NCBI GenBank assembly: GCA_033675545.1
Contig: JAWDGP010005301.1
Coordinates: 625,001 to 689,000 of the forward strand
DNA length: 64,000 bases
From: Elysia crispata
Taxonomy: Eukaryota; Mollusca; Gastropoda; Plakobranchidae
Direction of reading: 5' to 3'
Shown here: positions 23,394-36,536 of the stretch, in pieces
Layout of the letters: each line of letters opens with the position of its first letter
Position numbering within the stretch: position 1 is the stretch's first letter
Position numbers and translations under genes: made by a program
Notes under the pieces: model-generated
Told to the model about the DNA's origin: nothing
Database searches by the model: none
Seen by the model: the letters and a program-made list of their open reading frames with translations, nothing else

Positions 23394-24618
23394 AAAGGGT
23401 ACTAAAATACAGCTTCCATTTTGTTATGGATTATACCATTTCAATTTATTCTTAATTACTATAAACTTTAAACTATAAACGGATCACTTACTTATCTTTA
23501 GATTCAGACATACGTCATTCAAAGAGCCGTCTTCAGAGCGCACGAAATATTACATGACCTCAGAAATGCTTCTTAAATATCGAAAATTCATCTAACCAGA
23601 TACACATATAAGTGAAAAATATGAATAAAATATTACCAACAATATTATTGTATCTTAAATAATATTTTTTTTTCTTTTCTGATCAATATTACCCAAGTTT
23701 ACGATATGTACAGACACATTTTCTAATCAATACTGTTCGCATGTTTATAGTTGAGTTTAAATATATGTAAAGAACATTTCCTTAGAATATTTTTCTCTAT
23801 GAGAGAGAGAGAGAGAATTAGAAGTTCATATGTTACAAGTGGTTTTGCCTTAACACCAGGACATATCGAGAACAATTAAAGATAATGTCGCTCTTTACCC
23901 CGAGCAGGAGCAGTGACCTGAAGAGTCTTACAAGTACAATGTGCTCTCCTCCATACACAAGTACGTGTTTTGAATCTAAAAAAACCCAGTCATTTTTAAG
24001 GCTTGTATCGTTATGATTTTTAAATACGTGTTTTTTAGTTTTCACAGAAGTTTTACCCTTTAACAGAGAAAACTCTAATCATAAAAGCTTGTGTAATACA
24101 AAAGAGACAAAACATTGCATCATATTTACCACGTTCAGGATCTTCTCCCAACCAATAAAATTATGTCACATTTAACAACATTACATCGTGTTAGCACTTA
24201 AAGATTACTAAAGCTAGACCTCCCTCAGTCTGAACTTACTACGAAAACTGTGCCTTCGGAAATTATGTTGTTTCTTTTTGTAACAATCGTTTAGTGGCCC
24301 AATTATACTGTACTTTACAACCGCTCCGATGTAAATCCGACACCTAACATTCAACATTATCAATTTACTTTATATACACGTGCAAGGCGGCTCTTGCTTT
24401 TAAAATAAAGCTTGTACACTCATCGTTTCATATTGCATGTTCTTAGGCCATCAAGATTTAAATGGTCAATGAAACTAAACAGCGATGAAGCTTCATTTCA
24501 CGGTGTGGTTCTAATCGGCAAGAAAGAACACAAATTAACCATATAGCGAACATATGACATGCAACATTAATTTTTAAGTTTGATATATATGTAAACGGAC
24601 GAGTTTTAGTACTTATAC
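23394..24618. other. non-coding part of the module right of the gypsy remnant (copy 1)
   Basis: 1.2 kb of A+T-rich sequence with no domain recognised; contains a short GAGAGAGA run near 23801-23815. Equivalents are 29352-30576 and 35310-36536. It may be host DNA captured in the module or an unrecognised part of the element. Confidence 0.6.
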
Positions 24619-25255
24619 TATATCAGAAAAGGCACGTTGTCAGATCTAGGTAATCTGAAGTCACGTTAAACTTCATAAAGAAGATAACTGGACGACCCAC
24701 AAAGAGGCAAACAAACCGCCCGCAAATCTTCCGGTTCTCTAAATTGAATAAGGACCATTAAGCGCGAACTTGAAATACGATCAACTTTAATGCAATTAGA
24801 AACCTTTACTTTTCCAGACAGACCATAACCAGAAACAGGAAAACAAGGTATAAAACGCTTAATTGTTTTCAATCTGAACTTGTGAATTCTGAATATGTGT
24901 AAGACATTTTAATTTCATTTAAAGATTCAGAGAGAGGGAGAGGGAGGGAGGGAGAGAGAGAGAGAGAGAGAGAGTGTGTGTGTGTGTGTGTTAGTGAGAG
25001 AGAGGCAAAATTAAAATATACAACTAAGGGTGTTAACAAACCGTAATGAAGTGACAAAGTCAAGATATGAAGAATGAAAGCATTATTTATTCTGTCAATC
25101 TCTTGTCGGCATGTCTGTGTGTAACCGCTCAGAAAACGAAAGTACAAAATCAGTTATAACAACGACAGACCTGCACCGGAAGTCTTCGTCTTTACTTAGT
25201 ATGACTTGTATTGCGAAACTATAATAATGTTCCGTACTTGCACTTGGCCACCAAC

Positions 25256-28200
25256 ACCCTTCCTTCTCCTTAGTTTGAATACTCAACTCACCAAATTGTA
25301 ATTGGTATATGACTATAGGATCACGACAGAAAATGATTTGGAAATTGACAAGGAAAATCAGGACAGAGTAAAGGAAAAGAAAAACAATTGTAGACAATTG
25401 TAGACTCACATAAAGACAAGAGATGCCTCGCATCTTAACCTTTGGGAGGGTGTTATTGTGACCCTGTATCCCAAAGTATTTAACACTGTAACAGTATGTA
25501 AATAAAAGCTAGAGATGCCTCGCATCTCAACCTTTGGGAGGGTGTTATTGTTATCCTGGATCCCGAAGTCCCTACGTTTAACCACCAGCACAACATAAGC
25601 TTATGAAAAGTCCAATTTATTGCGCGACAAAGTCCTTCATCCACTTGGGTGGCTGTATGTCGCACTTTTGTCTATCCGCAGACGCTGGGATGTCGTTTGG
25701 TTGCCGATCAGGCGTGAAGTTTTCCAATGGTGGATCTATCACGGCATCTGACAGCGCGGACTCGTCCTCGTCTCCAGGATCTGCCAGGATCGGTGTTTCT
25801 TTGCGGCGTAAGTGGACCCTGTTTCTGATGTAGGTTCCACCATTTTCTCCCTGCACTTCGTAGGACCTGGTTCCCTTCTTCTTTAGGATTTGTACTGATT
25901 TCCACTCAGGTCTCTCTGGGTTCTGGTACAGTGTATATTAAATGTACCGGCTGTGATATTTGTAGCTCAGGTAGCTGTCTGGTCTCTCGGTTGAAGCTCT
26001 CGCAATGGCTGCTTCTTTTCTTTTCAATTTTAGTTTTAACTGTCTCTGAGTTGTTTGTTTTACTGACCTCACCTTTCAGCGCCCGTTGGGAGATGAGGGT
26101 CCGGGTCGTTCTTCCAAACATGAGCTGTGCTGGACTTGGCAAACCTCCCTGGCGAGGAGTCGATCTGAGCTCAAGTAATACCTCATACTGGTCTTCTCCC
26201 TCAACAACCGCTTTTCTCATCATGCGCTTGACTATTTTTACAGCTGATTCAGCCTTGCCGTTTGCCTGATGGTGTCCTGGTGACGTGATGAATACCCCAC
26301 TTGGCTGTGAATTTTGCAAATTCCCCCGCTGTGAATTGGTTTCCACTGCCCGTCACTACCATCTTGGGTACCCCATAAAGAGCAAAGTGTCCCTTTAGTT
26401 TTGTAATGACTTGTCCTGCTGAAAGAGATGTCAAGAAATCCACTTTTATGAAGTTCGCAAAGTAGTCGGCAGTCACCATGTAGTGTCTTCCTTGGATTTC
26501 AAACAGGTCAGTCGCCACCTTTTCCCAGGGTGATGCCCCTTTGTTGTGCTGGATCAGCGGCATTCTGCAGTTATGTGGTTTTACCTCTTGGCACCTCTGC
26601 ATGTGTTTCCTATTGTTTTTACTTCAGAGTGTATCCCCGACCAGTACACGGTATCTCAAACTCGTCTCATCATGCTGTCATATCCCAGGTGGGCAGCGAG
26701 TAGTTTCTGTTTGATCTCTTTGCGCAGGCTTTCTGGAATGAGAATTCTTTCCCCCTTAAGGACAATGTCATCGTCTACAGAGAGAGCGTCCCGAAGTTCA
26801 AAGAACGGTGTTAGTTCTTGTGCCAGGTTTTGTTTGTTGCATGGCCATCCTTCTCTAATAGTTTTTATGAGCGATTGCAACGTTGCGTCTTTCTGGGTCT
26901 CTATCTTGATTTTCTCCATCATAACATCTGGAATGCATGGAACCCCTTGCGGTATGTCGGCATCTGTCTTTCCTTCCAGTCTCTTGATAAATTCCCGGGG
27001 CAGTGTGTCTGCGATGACTAATGATTTTTCACATGCTCAGTTGATCTGGAAATTGTACCTGGCGCCTCTCATTACAAGATTTTGTAGCCTTCTTGGTGCC
27101 TGGCTCAGTGGCTTTTCGATGATTGTTTGCAGTGGCTTGTGATCACTGATAACCATGACTTCTGCCTGAATGTGTATTGGTCAAAACGATCCAAGCCAAA
27201 AATGATAGCTAGCATTTCTTTTTCAATCTGGGCCCATCTTTTTTCTGTCTCTGTCAATGCTCTTGATGCAAACTCGATGGGTTTTCCTTCTTGGAGAAGC
27301 ACAGCCCCTAGACCGTCCTTGCTACTATCCACTTGCAAGACGAGAGGTTTGTTTGAGTCATAGAAGGCGAGAACTGGTGCGCTTGTTATCATCTCCTTCA
27401 CCCTTCCAAATGTTAGCTCACGCTAATCTTCTTATTCCATAGAAACGGTGTGTCTTTCTTTGTCAGCTCGCGCAAAGGGAGTAAGACTTCGGATATGTTG
27501 TTCAGGAATTTCGTCAAGTATTGTACCATTCCGCAGAAACGCCGGACGTCGTGAATATCCTGAGGAGCCGGCATCTTTAGTATGGCCTCGATTTTGCTTG
27601 TGTCTGACTGAACACCTTTGGCGCTAATTGAGCGCCCCATGAAGGTTACTTCTTCCTGTTTTTCACTGGCTTTATTGGGGTTCAGTTTGATGCCCTTGTC
27701 TTTGCATCTCTCTTTCAGCATTTTGAGGTTTTTCTCATGATCTCTCTCTGCTTCTTCTTGGGTCTCACCTCGACCAGCTACGATGATGTCATCAGCGACG
27801 TTTATGCAACCATCTAGACCTTACAGGGCCTGTGTCAAATGTCGTTGAAAATTTTCACTGCTTACATTCAAACCGAAAGGCAAACGCGTCCATCGAAATG
27901 ATCATAGGGCGTGATCATCGCAATTAGCTTGCTGGATTCCTTATCAAGTTTGATGTGCCAGAAAGCTTCTTTTATGTCCTGCTTGGTGAAAATATTTGCC
28001 TTGTTGAACGCAGGTAGTACATCATCAAAAGTGGGAAGCTTGAAATGTTCTCTCTGAAGAGCCTCATTGAGTGGCCTCGGGTCAGTGCAAAGGCGTAGTG
28101 AGCCATTGGACTTTTCGACGATGGCCATCTGACTGACCCAAGGTGTTGGTTCTTTTATTGGTCCAAGATCCCTCTTTTGACCAAAGTCTCTAGTTTGTCC

Positions 28201-29277
28201 TTGACTCTCTGCGTGAGGGCGAAGGGTATTTTCCTGCAGGGAAGTTCTTTTGGTTTTGCGTCCTGACTGGTGTAGAGTCTCGCTGTGCCGAGTTCGCCTG
28301 GTTTGTCGTCATCGCTAGGTTCCTTTGTAGGATGTGACTCTGTGACGTCTGTATCATTTTGGGTGCTCATTCTGAAAATGAATTGATCTGTGTTTATCGT
28401 AATGAACCCTAACTCTTTCACTGTTGTCAATCCCAATAGGCATGTGAGGGAGTTCTGCAACCACTGTAAATTTGATTGGATTGCTTCTCCAATGGGTGTT
28501 ACTTTTGTGCCATTCCACAGCACAAGACGCTGTCCTGAAGGCCTGACATGTTCCTTCTTTACATGTTTTTGGCATATTGTGATAACATCAACTGCTGTGT
28601 CTAGTTGGAATCTGACATTCCTTTCATTGATACGCAACGTAGCAGTTGCGTGCGGTCGTCCTGTAGTAACTGCATTCAGCCATGAATCTGGCTCATCGTC
28701 ATGGTCAGAGTAGTTTTCTTCAGCGACAGCGTTGACTTTTTTGCATTTGATGCGGAAGTGGTTTCGGCAGTTTGAGCACATTTTGCCCTACGCTGTACAT
28801 TTTTCTTTCTCAAATGGGTGTTTCCTTCCACAAAACCTACAGTCATTCTGCCGTTGGTTTCCCATTCTCTCTCGCTGTTTCAACTGCGATTTATGCGAAA
28901 CCTTTTTGATCTTGGTTTCCGACTTATTTATTTCTTTCATGTCATTGGTGGTTTGCTCATAGGCTCTGCAAATGCTAAATGTCAACTCGTTGTCTCTGTG
29001 CAGCTTTTCCTGAAGGCGTTTGTTGGCTGTGAAAACTAGCTTGTCCCTAATAAAACGTTCTTTTCTTTAAAATTACATAGGTCGGCTCGTCACCTCAACT
29101 CAGTGAGGAACGTGTCGAATAGTTCTGATTCGGGTATGTTCCAAAATCTGAATGTTTGCAAGACTTCATTTGTCCTTGGATTACAGTAGGTTTTGAGACA
29201 TTCCTTTACGACTTCATGTCGGTCTTTTTCTTCCTCATCCTCAAAGTTGAGCTGGTCGAACACCTCTAATGCTTGCG
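25256..29277 (-). mobile_element. Ty3/gypsy remnant, copy 2
   Basis: Same truncated gag, protease, RT, RNase H, integrase and pol end as copy 1, on the minus strand. Additional lesions shared only with copy 3: TAA at 27821-27823 in RT, TGA at 27037-27039 (TGG in copy 1) and a one-base loss in RNase H near 27164. The integrase Gly substitution is at 26348-26350. It is incapable of encoding any complete enzyme. Confidence 0.93.
25420..25578. repeat. 92 bp repeats, two units (module copy 2)
   Basis: Units start at 25420 and 25512. One unit fewer than copy 1, which explains most of the length difference between modules. Confidence 0.93.
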
Positions 29278-31213
29278 GTCTTCGTCTTTACTTAGAATGA
29301 CTTGTATTGCGAAACTATAATAATGTTCCGTACTTGCACTTGACCATCAACAAAGGGTACTAAAATACAGCTTCCATTTTGTTATGGATTATACCATTTC
29401 AATTTATTCTTAATTACTATAAACTTTAAACTATAAACGGATCACTTACTTATCTTTAGATTCAGACATACGTCATTCAAAGAGCCGTCTTCAGAGCGCA
29501 CGAAATATTACATGACCTCAGAAATGCTTCTTAAATATCGAAAATTCATCTAACCAGATACACATATAAGTGAAAAATATGAATAAAATATTACCAACAA
29601 TATTATTGTATCTTAAATAATATTTTTTTCTTTTCTGATCAATATTACCCAAGTTTACGATATGTACAGACACATTTTCTAATCAATACTGTTCGCATGT
29701 TTATAGTTGAGTTTAAATATATGTAAAGAACATTTCCTTAGAATATTTTTCTCTATGAGAGAGAGAGAGAGAGAATTAGAAGTTCATATGTTACAAGTGG
29801 TTTTGCCTTAACACCAGGACATATCGAGAACAATTAAAGATAATGTCGCTCTTTACCCCGAGCAGGAGCAGTGACCTGAAGAGTCTTACAAGTACAATGT
29901 GCTCTCCTCCATACACAAGTACGTGTTTTGAATCTAAAAAAACCCAGTCATTTTTAAGGCTTGTATCGTTATGATTTTTAAATACGTGTTTTTTAGTTTT
30001 CACAGAAGTTTTACCCTTTAACAGAGAAAACTCTAATCATAAAAGCTTGTGTAATACAAAAGAGACAAAACATTGCATCATATTTACCACGTTCAGGATC
30101 TTCTCCCAACCAATAAAATTATGTCACATTTAACAACATTACATCGTGTTAGCACTTAAAGATTACTAAAGCTAGACCTCCCTCAGTCTGAACTTACTAC
30201 GAAAACTGTGCCTTCGGAAATTATGTTGTTTCTTTTTGTAACAATCGTTTAGTGGCCCAATTATACTGTACTTTACAACCGCTCCGATGTAAATCCGACA
30301 CCTAACATTCAACATTATCAATTTACTTTATATACACGTGCAAGGCGGCTCTTGCTTTTAAAATAAAGCTTGTACACTCATCGTTTCATATTGCATGTTC
30401 TTAGGCCATCAAGATTTAAATGGTCAATGAAACTAAACAGCGATGAAGCTTCATTTCACGGTGTGGTTCTAATCGGCAAGAAAGAACACAAATTAACCAT
30501 ATAGCGAACATATGACATGCAACATTAATTTTTAAGTTTGATATATATGTAAACGGACGAGTTTTAGTACTTATACTATATCAGAAAAGGCACGTTGTCA
30601 GATCTAGGTAATCTGAAGTCACGTTAAACTTCATAAAGAAGATAACTGGACGACCCACAAAGAGGCAAACAAACCGCCCGCAAATCTTCCGGTTCTCTAA
30701 ATTGAATAAGGACCATTAAGCGCGAACTTGAAATACGATCAACTTTAATGCAATTAGAAACCTTTACTTTTCCAGACAGACCATAACCAGAAACAGGAAA
30801 ACAAGGTATAAAACGCTTAATTGTTTTCAATCTGAACTTGTGAATTCTGAATATGTGTAAGACATTTTAATTTCATTTAAAGATTCAGAGAGAGGGAGAG
30901 GGAGGGAGGGAGAGAGAGAGAGAGAGAGAGAGTGTGTGTGTGTGTGTGTTAGTGAGAGAGAGGCAAAATTAAAATATACAACTAAGGGTGTTAACAAACC
31001 GTAATGAAGTGACAAAGTCAAGATATGAAGAATGAAAGCATTATTTATTCTGTCAATCTCTTGTCGGCATGTCTGTGTGTAACCGCTCAGAAAACGAAAG
31101 TACAAAATCAGTTATAACAACGACAGACCTGCACCGGAAGTCTTCGTCTTTACTTAGTATGACTTGTATTGCGAAACTATAATAATGTTCCGTACTTGCA
31201 CTTGGCCACCAAC

Positions 31214-34200
31214 ACCCTTCCTTCTCCTTAGTTTGAATACTCAACTCACCAAATTGTAATTGGTATATGACTATAGGATCACGACAGAAAATGATTTGGA
31301 AATTGACAAGGAAAATCAGGACAGAGTAAAGGAAAAGAAAAACAATTGTAGACAATTGTAGACTCACATAAAGACAAGAGATGCCTCGCATCTTAACCTT
31401 TGGGAGGGTGTTATTGTGACCCTGTATCCCAAAGTATTTAACACTGTAACAGTATGTAAATAAAAGCTAGAGATGCCTCGCATCTCAACCTTTGGGAGGG
31501 TGTTATTGTTATCCTGGATCCCGAAGTCCCTACGTTTAACCACCAGCACAACATAAGCTTATGAAAAGTCCAATTTATTGCGCGACAAAGTCCTTCATCC
31601 ACTTGGGTGGCTGTATGTCGCACTTTTGTCTATCCGCAGACGCTGGGATGTCGTTTGGTTGCCGATCAGGCGTGAAGTTTTCCAATGGTGGATCTATCAC
31701 GGCATCTGACAGCGCGGACTCGTCCTCGTCTCCAGGATCTGCCAGGATCGGTGTTTCTTTGCGGCGTAAGTGGACCCTGTTTCTGATGTAGGTTCCACCA
31801 TTTTCTCCCTGCACTTCGTAGGACCTGGTTCCCTTCTTCTTTAGGATTTGTACTGATTTCCACTCAGGTCTCTCTGGGTTCTGGTACAGTGTATATTAAA
31901 TGTACCGGCTGTGATATTTGTAGCTCAGGTAGCTGTCTGGTCTCTCGGTTGAAGCTCTCGCAATGGCTGCTTCTTTTCTTTTCAATTTTAGTTTTAACTG
32001 TCTCTGAGTTGTTTGTTTTACTGACCTCACCTTTCAGCGCCCGTTGGGAGATGAGGGTCCGGGTCGTTCTTCCAAACATGAGCTGTGCTGGACTTGGCAA
32101 ACCTCCCTGGCGAGGAGTCGATCTGAGCTCAAGTAATGCCTCATACTGGTCTTCTCCCTCAACAACCGCTTTTCTCATCATGCGCTTGACTATTTTTACA
32201 GCTGATTCAGCCTTGCCGTTTGCCTGATGGTGTCCTGGTGACGTGATGAATACCCCACTTGGCTGTGAATTTTGCAAATTCCCCCGCTGTGAATTGGTTT
32301 CCACTGCCCGTCACTACCATCTTGGGTACCCCATAAAGAGCAAAGTGTCCCTTTAGTTTTGTAATGACTTGTCCTGCTGAAAGAGATGTCAAGAAATCCA
32401 CTTTTATGAAGTTCGCAAAGTAGTCGGCAGTCACCATGTAGTGTCTTCCTTGGATTTCAAACAGGTCAGTCGCCACCTTTTCCCAGGGTGATGCCCCTTT
32501 GTTGTGCTGGATCAGCGGCATTCTGCAGTTATGTGGTTTTGCCTCTTGGCACCTCTGCATGTGTTTCCTATTGTTTTTACTTCAGAGTGTATCCCCGGCC
32601 AGTACACGGTATCTCAAACTCGTCTCATCATGCTGTCATATCCCAAGTGGGCAGCGAGTAGTTTCTGTTTGATCTCTTTGCGCAGGCTTTCTGGAATGAG
32701 AATTCTTTCCCCCTTAAGGACAATGTCATCGTCTACAGAGAGAGCGTCCCGAAGTTCAAAGAACGGTGTTAGTTCTTGTGCCAGGTTTTGTTTGTTGCAT
32801 GGCCATCCTTCTCTAATAGTTTTTATGAGCGATTGCAACGTTGCGTCTTTCTGGGTCTCTATCTTGATTTTCTCCATCATAACATCTGGAATGCATGGAA
32901 CCCCTTGCGGTATGTCGGCATCTGTCTTTCCTTCCAGTCTCTTGATAAATTCCCGGGGCAGTGTGTCTGCGATGACTAATGATTTTTCACATGCTCAGTT
33001 GATCTGGAAATTGTACCTGGCGCCTCTCATTACAAGATTTTGTAGCCTTCTTGGTGCCTGGCTCAGTGGCTTTTCGATGATTGTTTGCAGTGGCTTGTGA
33101 TCACTGATAACCATGACTTCTGCCTGAATGTGTATTGGTCAAAACGATCCAAGCCAAAAATGATAGCTAGCATTTCTTTTTCAATCTGGGCCCATCTTTT
33201 TTCTGTCTCTGTCAATGCTCTTGATGCAAACTCGATGGGTTTTCCTTCTTGGAGAAGCACAGCCCCTAGACCGTCCTTGCTACTATCCACTTGCAAGACG
33301 AGAGGTTTGTTTGAGTCATAGAAGGCGAGAACTGGTGCGCTTGTTATCATCTCCTTCACCCTTCCAAATGTTAGCTCACGCTAATCTTCTTATTCCATAG
33401 AAACGGTGTGTCTTTCTTTGTCAGCTCGCGCAAAGGGAGTAAGACTTCGGATATGTTGTTCAGGAATTTCGTCAAGTATTGTACCATTCCGCAGAAACGC
33501 CGGACGTCGTGAATATCCTGAGGAGCCGGCATCTTTAGTATGGCCTCGATTTTGCTTGTGTCTGGCTGAACACCTTTGGCGCTAATTGAGCGCCCCATGA
33601 AGGTTACTTCTTCCTGTTTTTCACTGGCTTTATTGGGGTTCAGTTTGATGCCCTTGTCTTTGCATCTCTCTTTCAGCATTTTGAGGTTTTTCTCATGATC
33701 TCTCTCTGCTTCTTCTTGGGTCTCACCTCGACCAGCTACGATGATGTCATCAGCGACGTTTATGCAACCATCTAGACCTTACAGGGCCTGTGTCAAATGT
33801 CGTTGAAAATTTTCACTGCTTACATTCAAACCGAAAGGCAAACGCGTCCATCGAAATGATCATAGGGCGTGATCATCGCAATTAGCTTGCTGGATTCCTT
33901 ATCAAGTTTGATGTGCCAGAAAGCTTCTTTTATGTCCTGCTTGGTGAAAATATTTGCCTTGTTGAACGCAGGTAGTACATCATCAAAAGTGGGAAGCTTG
34001 AAATGTTCTCTCTGAAGAGCCTCATTGAGTGGCCTCGGGTCAGTGCAAAGGCGTAGTGAGCCATTGGACTTTTCGACGATGGCCATCTGACTGACCCAAG
34101 GTGTTGGTTCTTTTATTGGTCCAAGATCCCTCTTTTGACCAAAGTCTCTAGTTTGTCCTTGACTCTCTGCGTGAGGGCGAAGGGTATTTTCCTGCAGGGA

Positions 34201-35235
34201 AGTTCTTTTGGTTTTGCGTCCTGACTGGTGTAGAGTCTCGCTGTGCCGAGTTCGCCTGGTTTGTCGTCATCGCTAGGTTCCTTTGTAGGATGTGACTCTG
34301 TGACGTCTGTATCATTTTGGGTGCTCATTCTGAAAATGAATTGATCTGTGTTTATCGTAATGAACCCTAACTCTTTCACTGTTGTCAATCCCAATAGGCA
34401 TGTGAGGGAGTTCTGCAACCACTGTAAATTTGATTGGATTGCTTCTCCAATGGGTGTTACTTTTGTGCCATTCCACAGCACAAGACGCTGTCCTGAAGGC
34501 CTGACATGTTCCTTCTTTACATGTTTTTGGCATATTGTGATAACATCAACTGCTGTGTCTAGTTGGAATCTGACATTCCTTTCATTGATACGCAACGTAG
34601 CAGTTGCGTGCGGTCGTCCTGTAGTAACTGCATTCAGCCATGAATCTGGCTCATCGTCATGGTCAGAGTAGTTTTCTTCAGCGACAGCGTTGACTTTTTT
34701 GCATTTGATGCGGAAGTGGTTTCGGCAGTTTGAGCACATTTTGCCCTACGCTGTACATTTTTCTTTCTCAAATGGGTGTTTCCTTCCACAAAACCTACAG
34801 TCATTCTGCCGTTGGTTTCCCATTCTCTCTCGCTGTTTCAACTGCGATTTATGCGAAACCTTTTTGATCTTGGTTTCCGACTTATTTATTTCTTTCATGT
34901 CATTGGTGGTTTGCTCATAGGCTCTGCAAATGCTAAATGTCAACTCGTTGTCTCTGTGCAGCTTTTCCTGAAGGCGTTTGTTGGCTGTGAAAACTAGCTT
35001 GTCCCTAATAAAACGTTCTTTTCTTTAAAATTACATAGGTCGGCTCGTCACCTCAACTCAGTGAGGAACGTGTCGAATAGTTCTGATTCGGGTATGTTCC
35101 AAAATCTGAATGTTTGCAAGACTTCATTTGTCCTTGGATTACAGTAGGTTTTGAGACATTCCTTTACGACTTCATGTCGGTCTTTTTCTTCCTCATCCTC
35201 AAAGTTGAGCTGGTCGAACACCTCTAATGCTTGCG
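31214..35235 (-). mobile_element. Ty3/gypsy remnant, copy 3
   Basis: As copy 2, with equivalent lesions at 33779-33781 (TAA), 32995-32997 (TGA) and 32306-32308 (integrase Asp replaced by Gly). A few single-base differences from copy 2 agree with copy 1 (for example near 32139 and 32541), so copy 2 carries most of the private changes of the pair. Confidence 0.93.
31378..31536. repeat. 92 bp repeats, two units (module copy 3)
   Basis: Units start at 31378 and 31470; identical arrangement to copy 2. Confidence 0.93.
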
Positions 35236-36536
35236 GTCTTCGTCTTTACTTAGAATGACTTGTATTGCGAAACTATAATAATGTTCCGTACTTGCACTTG
35301 ACCATCAACAAAGGGTACTAAAATACAGCTTCCATTTTGTTATGGATTATACCATTTCAATTTATTCTTAATTACTATAAACTTTAAACTATAAACGGAT
35401 CACTTACTTATCTTTAGATTCAGACATACGTCATTCAAAGAGCCGTCTTCAGAGCGCACGAAATATTACATGACCTCAGAAATGCTTCTTAAATATCGAA
35501 AATTCATCTAACCAGATACACATATAAGTGAAAAATATGAATAAAATATTACCAACAATATTATTGTATCTTAAATAATATTTTTTTTTCTTTTCTGATC
35601 AATATTACCCAAGTTTACGATATGTACAGACACATTTTCTAATCAATACTGTTCGCATGTTTATAGTTGAGTTTAAATATATGTAAAGAACATTTCCTTA
35701 GAATATTTTTCTCTATGAGAGAGAGAGAGAGAGAATTAGAAGTTCATATGTTACAAGTGGTTTTGCCTTAACACCAGGACATATCGAGAACAATTAAAGA
35801 TAATGTCGCTCTTTACCCCGAGCAGGAGCAGTGACCTGAAGAGTCTTACAAGTACAATGTGCTCTCCTCCATACACAAGTACGTGTTTTGAATCTAAAAA
35901 AACCCAGTCATTTTTAAGGCTTGTATCGTTATGATTTTTAAATACGTGTTTTTTAGTTTTCACAGAAGTTTTACCCTTTAACAGAGAAAACTCTAATCAT
36001 AAAAGCTTGTGTAATACAAAAGAGACAAAACATTGCATCATATTTACCACGTTCAGGATCTTCTCCCAACCAATAAAATTATGTCACATTTAACAACATT
36101 ACATCGTGTTAGCACTTAAAGATTACTAAAGCTAGACCTCCCTCAGTCTGAACTTACTACGAAAACTGTGCCTTAGGAAATTATGTTGTTTCTTTTTGTA
36201 ACAATCGTTTAGTGGCCCAATTATACTGTACTTTACAACCGCTCCGATGTAAATCCGACACCTAACATTCAACATTATCAATTTACTTTATATACACGTG
36301 CAAGGCGGCTCTTGCTTTTAAAATAAAGCTTGTACACTCATCGTTTCATATTGCATGTTCTTAGGCCATCAAGATTTAAATGGTCAATGAAACTAAACAG
36401 CGATGAAGCTTCATTTCACGGTGTGGTTCTAATCGGCAAGAAAGAACACAAATTAACCATATAGCGAACATATGACATGCAACATTAATTTTTAAGTTTG
36501 ATATATATGTAAACGGACGAGTTTTAGTACTTATAC

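Larger units (their letters stand above)
18553..24618. repeat. 6 kb tandem module, copy 1 (6066 bp)
   Basis: First of three direct copies. It begins at ATATCAGAAAAGGCACGTTG and ends at AGTACTTATAC, where copy 2 begins. Contents left to right: 0.5 kb of anonymous DNA; a (GA)n(GT)n tract (18866-18928); a 74 bp direct repeat; 92 bp repeats; a gypsy pol-gag remnant on minus; the second 74 bp repeat; then 1.2 kb of anonymous DNA. It differs from copies 2 and 3 by one extra 92 bp unit, a 9 bp CAGCTGATT-type duplication (about 20271-20290) and scattered substitutions, so it is the outgroup of the three. Confidence 0.95.
24619..30576. repeat. 6 kb tandem module, copy 2 (5958 bp)
   Basis: Begins at TATATCAGAAAAGGCACG and runs head to tail into copy 3. 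Almost identical to copy 3. Unique G-to-A-type changes in the plus strand are seen near 26179, 26582, 26640 and 27606, and one A-to-G near 26690. Confidence 0.97.
30577..36536. repeat. 6 kb tandem module, copy 3 (5960 bp)
   Basis: Same start as copy 2; similarity stops after AGTACTTATAC at 36536. It differs from copy 2 by a T-run two bases longer (near 35581-35590), a C-to-A change near 36174 and a handful of others. Confidence 0.97.

Noticed and set aside
18553..36536. Array explained as LTR-internal-LTR-internal-LTR recombination
   Set aside because: The module edges are not LTRs and no long direct repeats other than the 74 bp pair flank the internal region.
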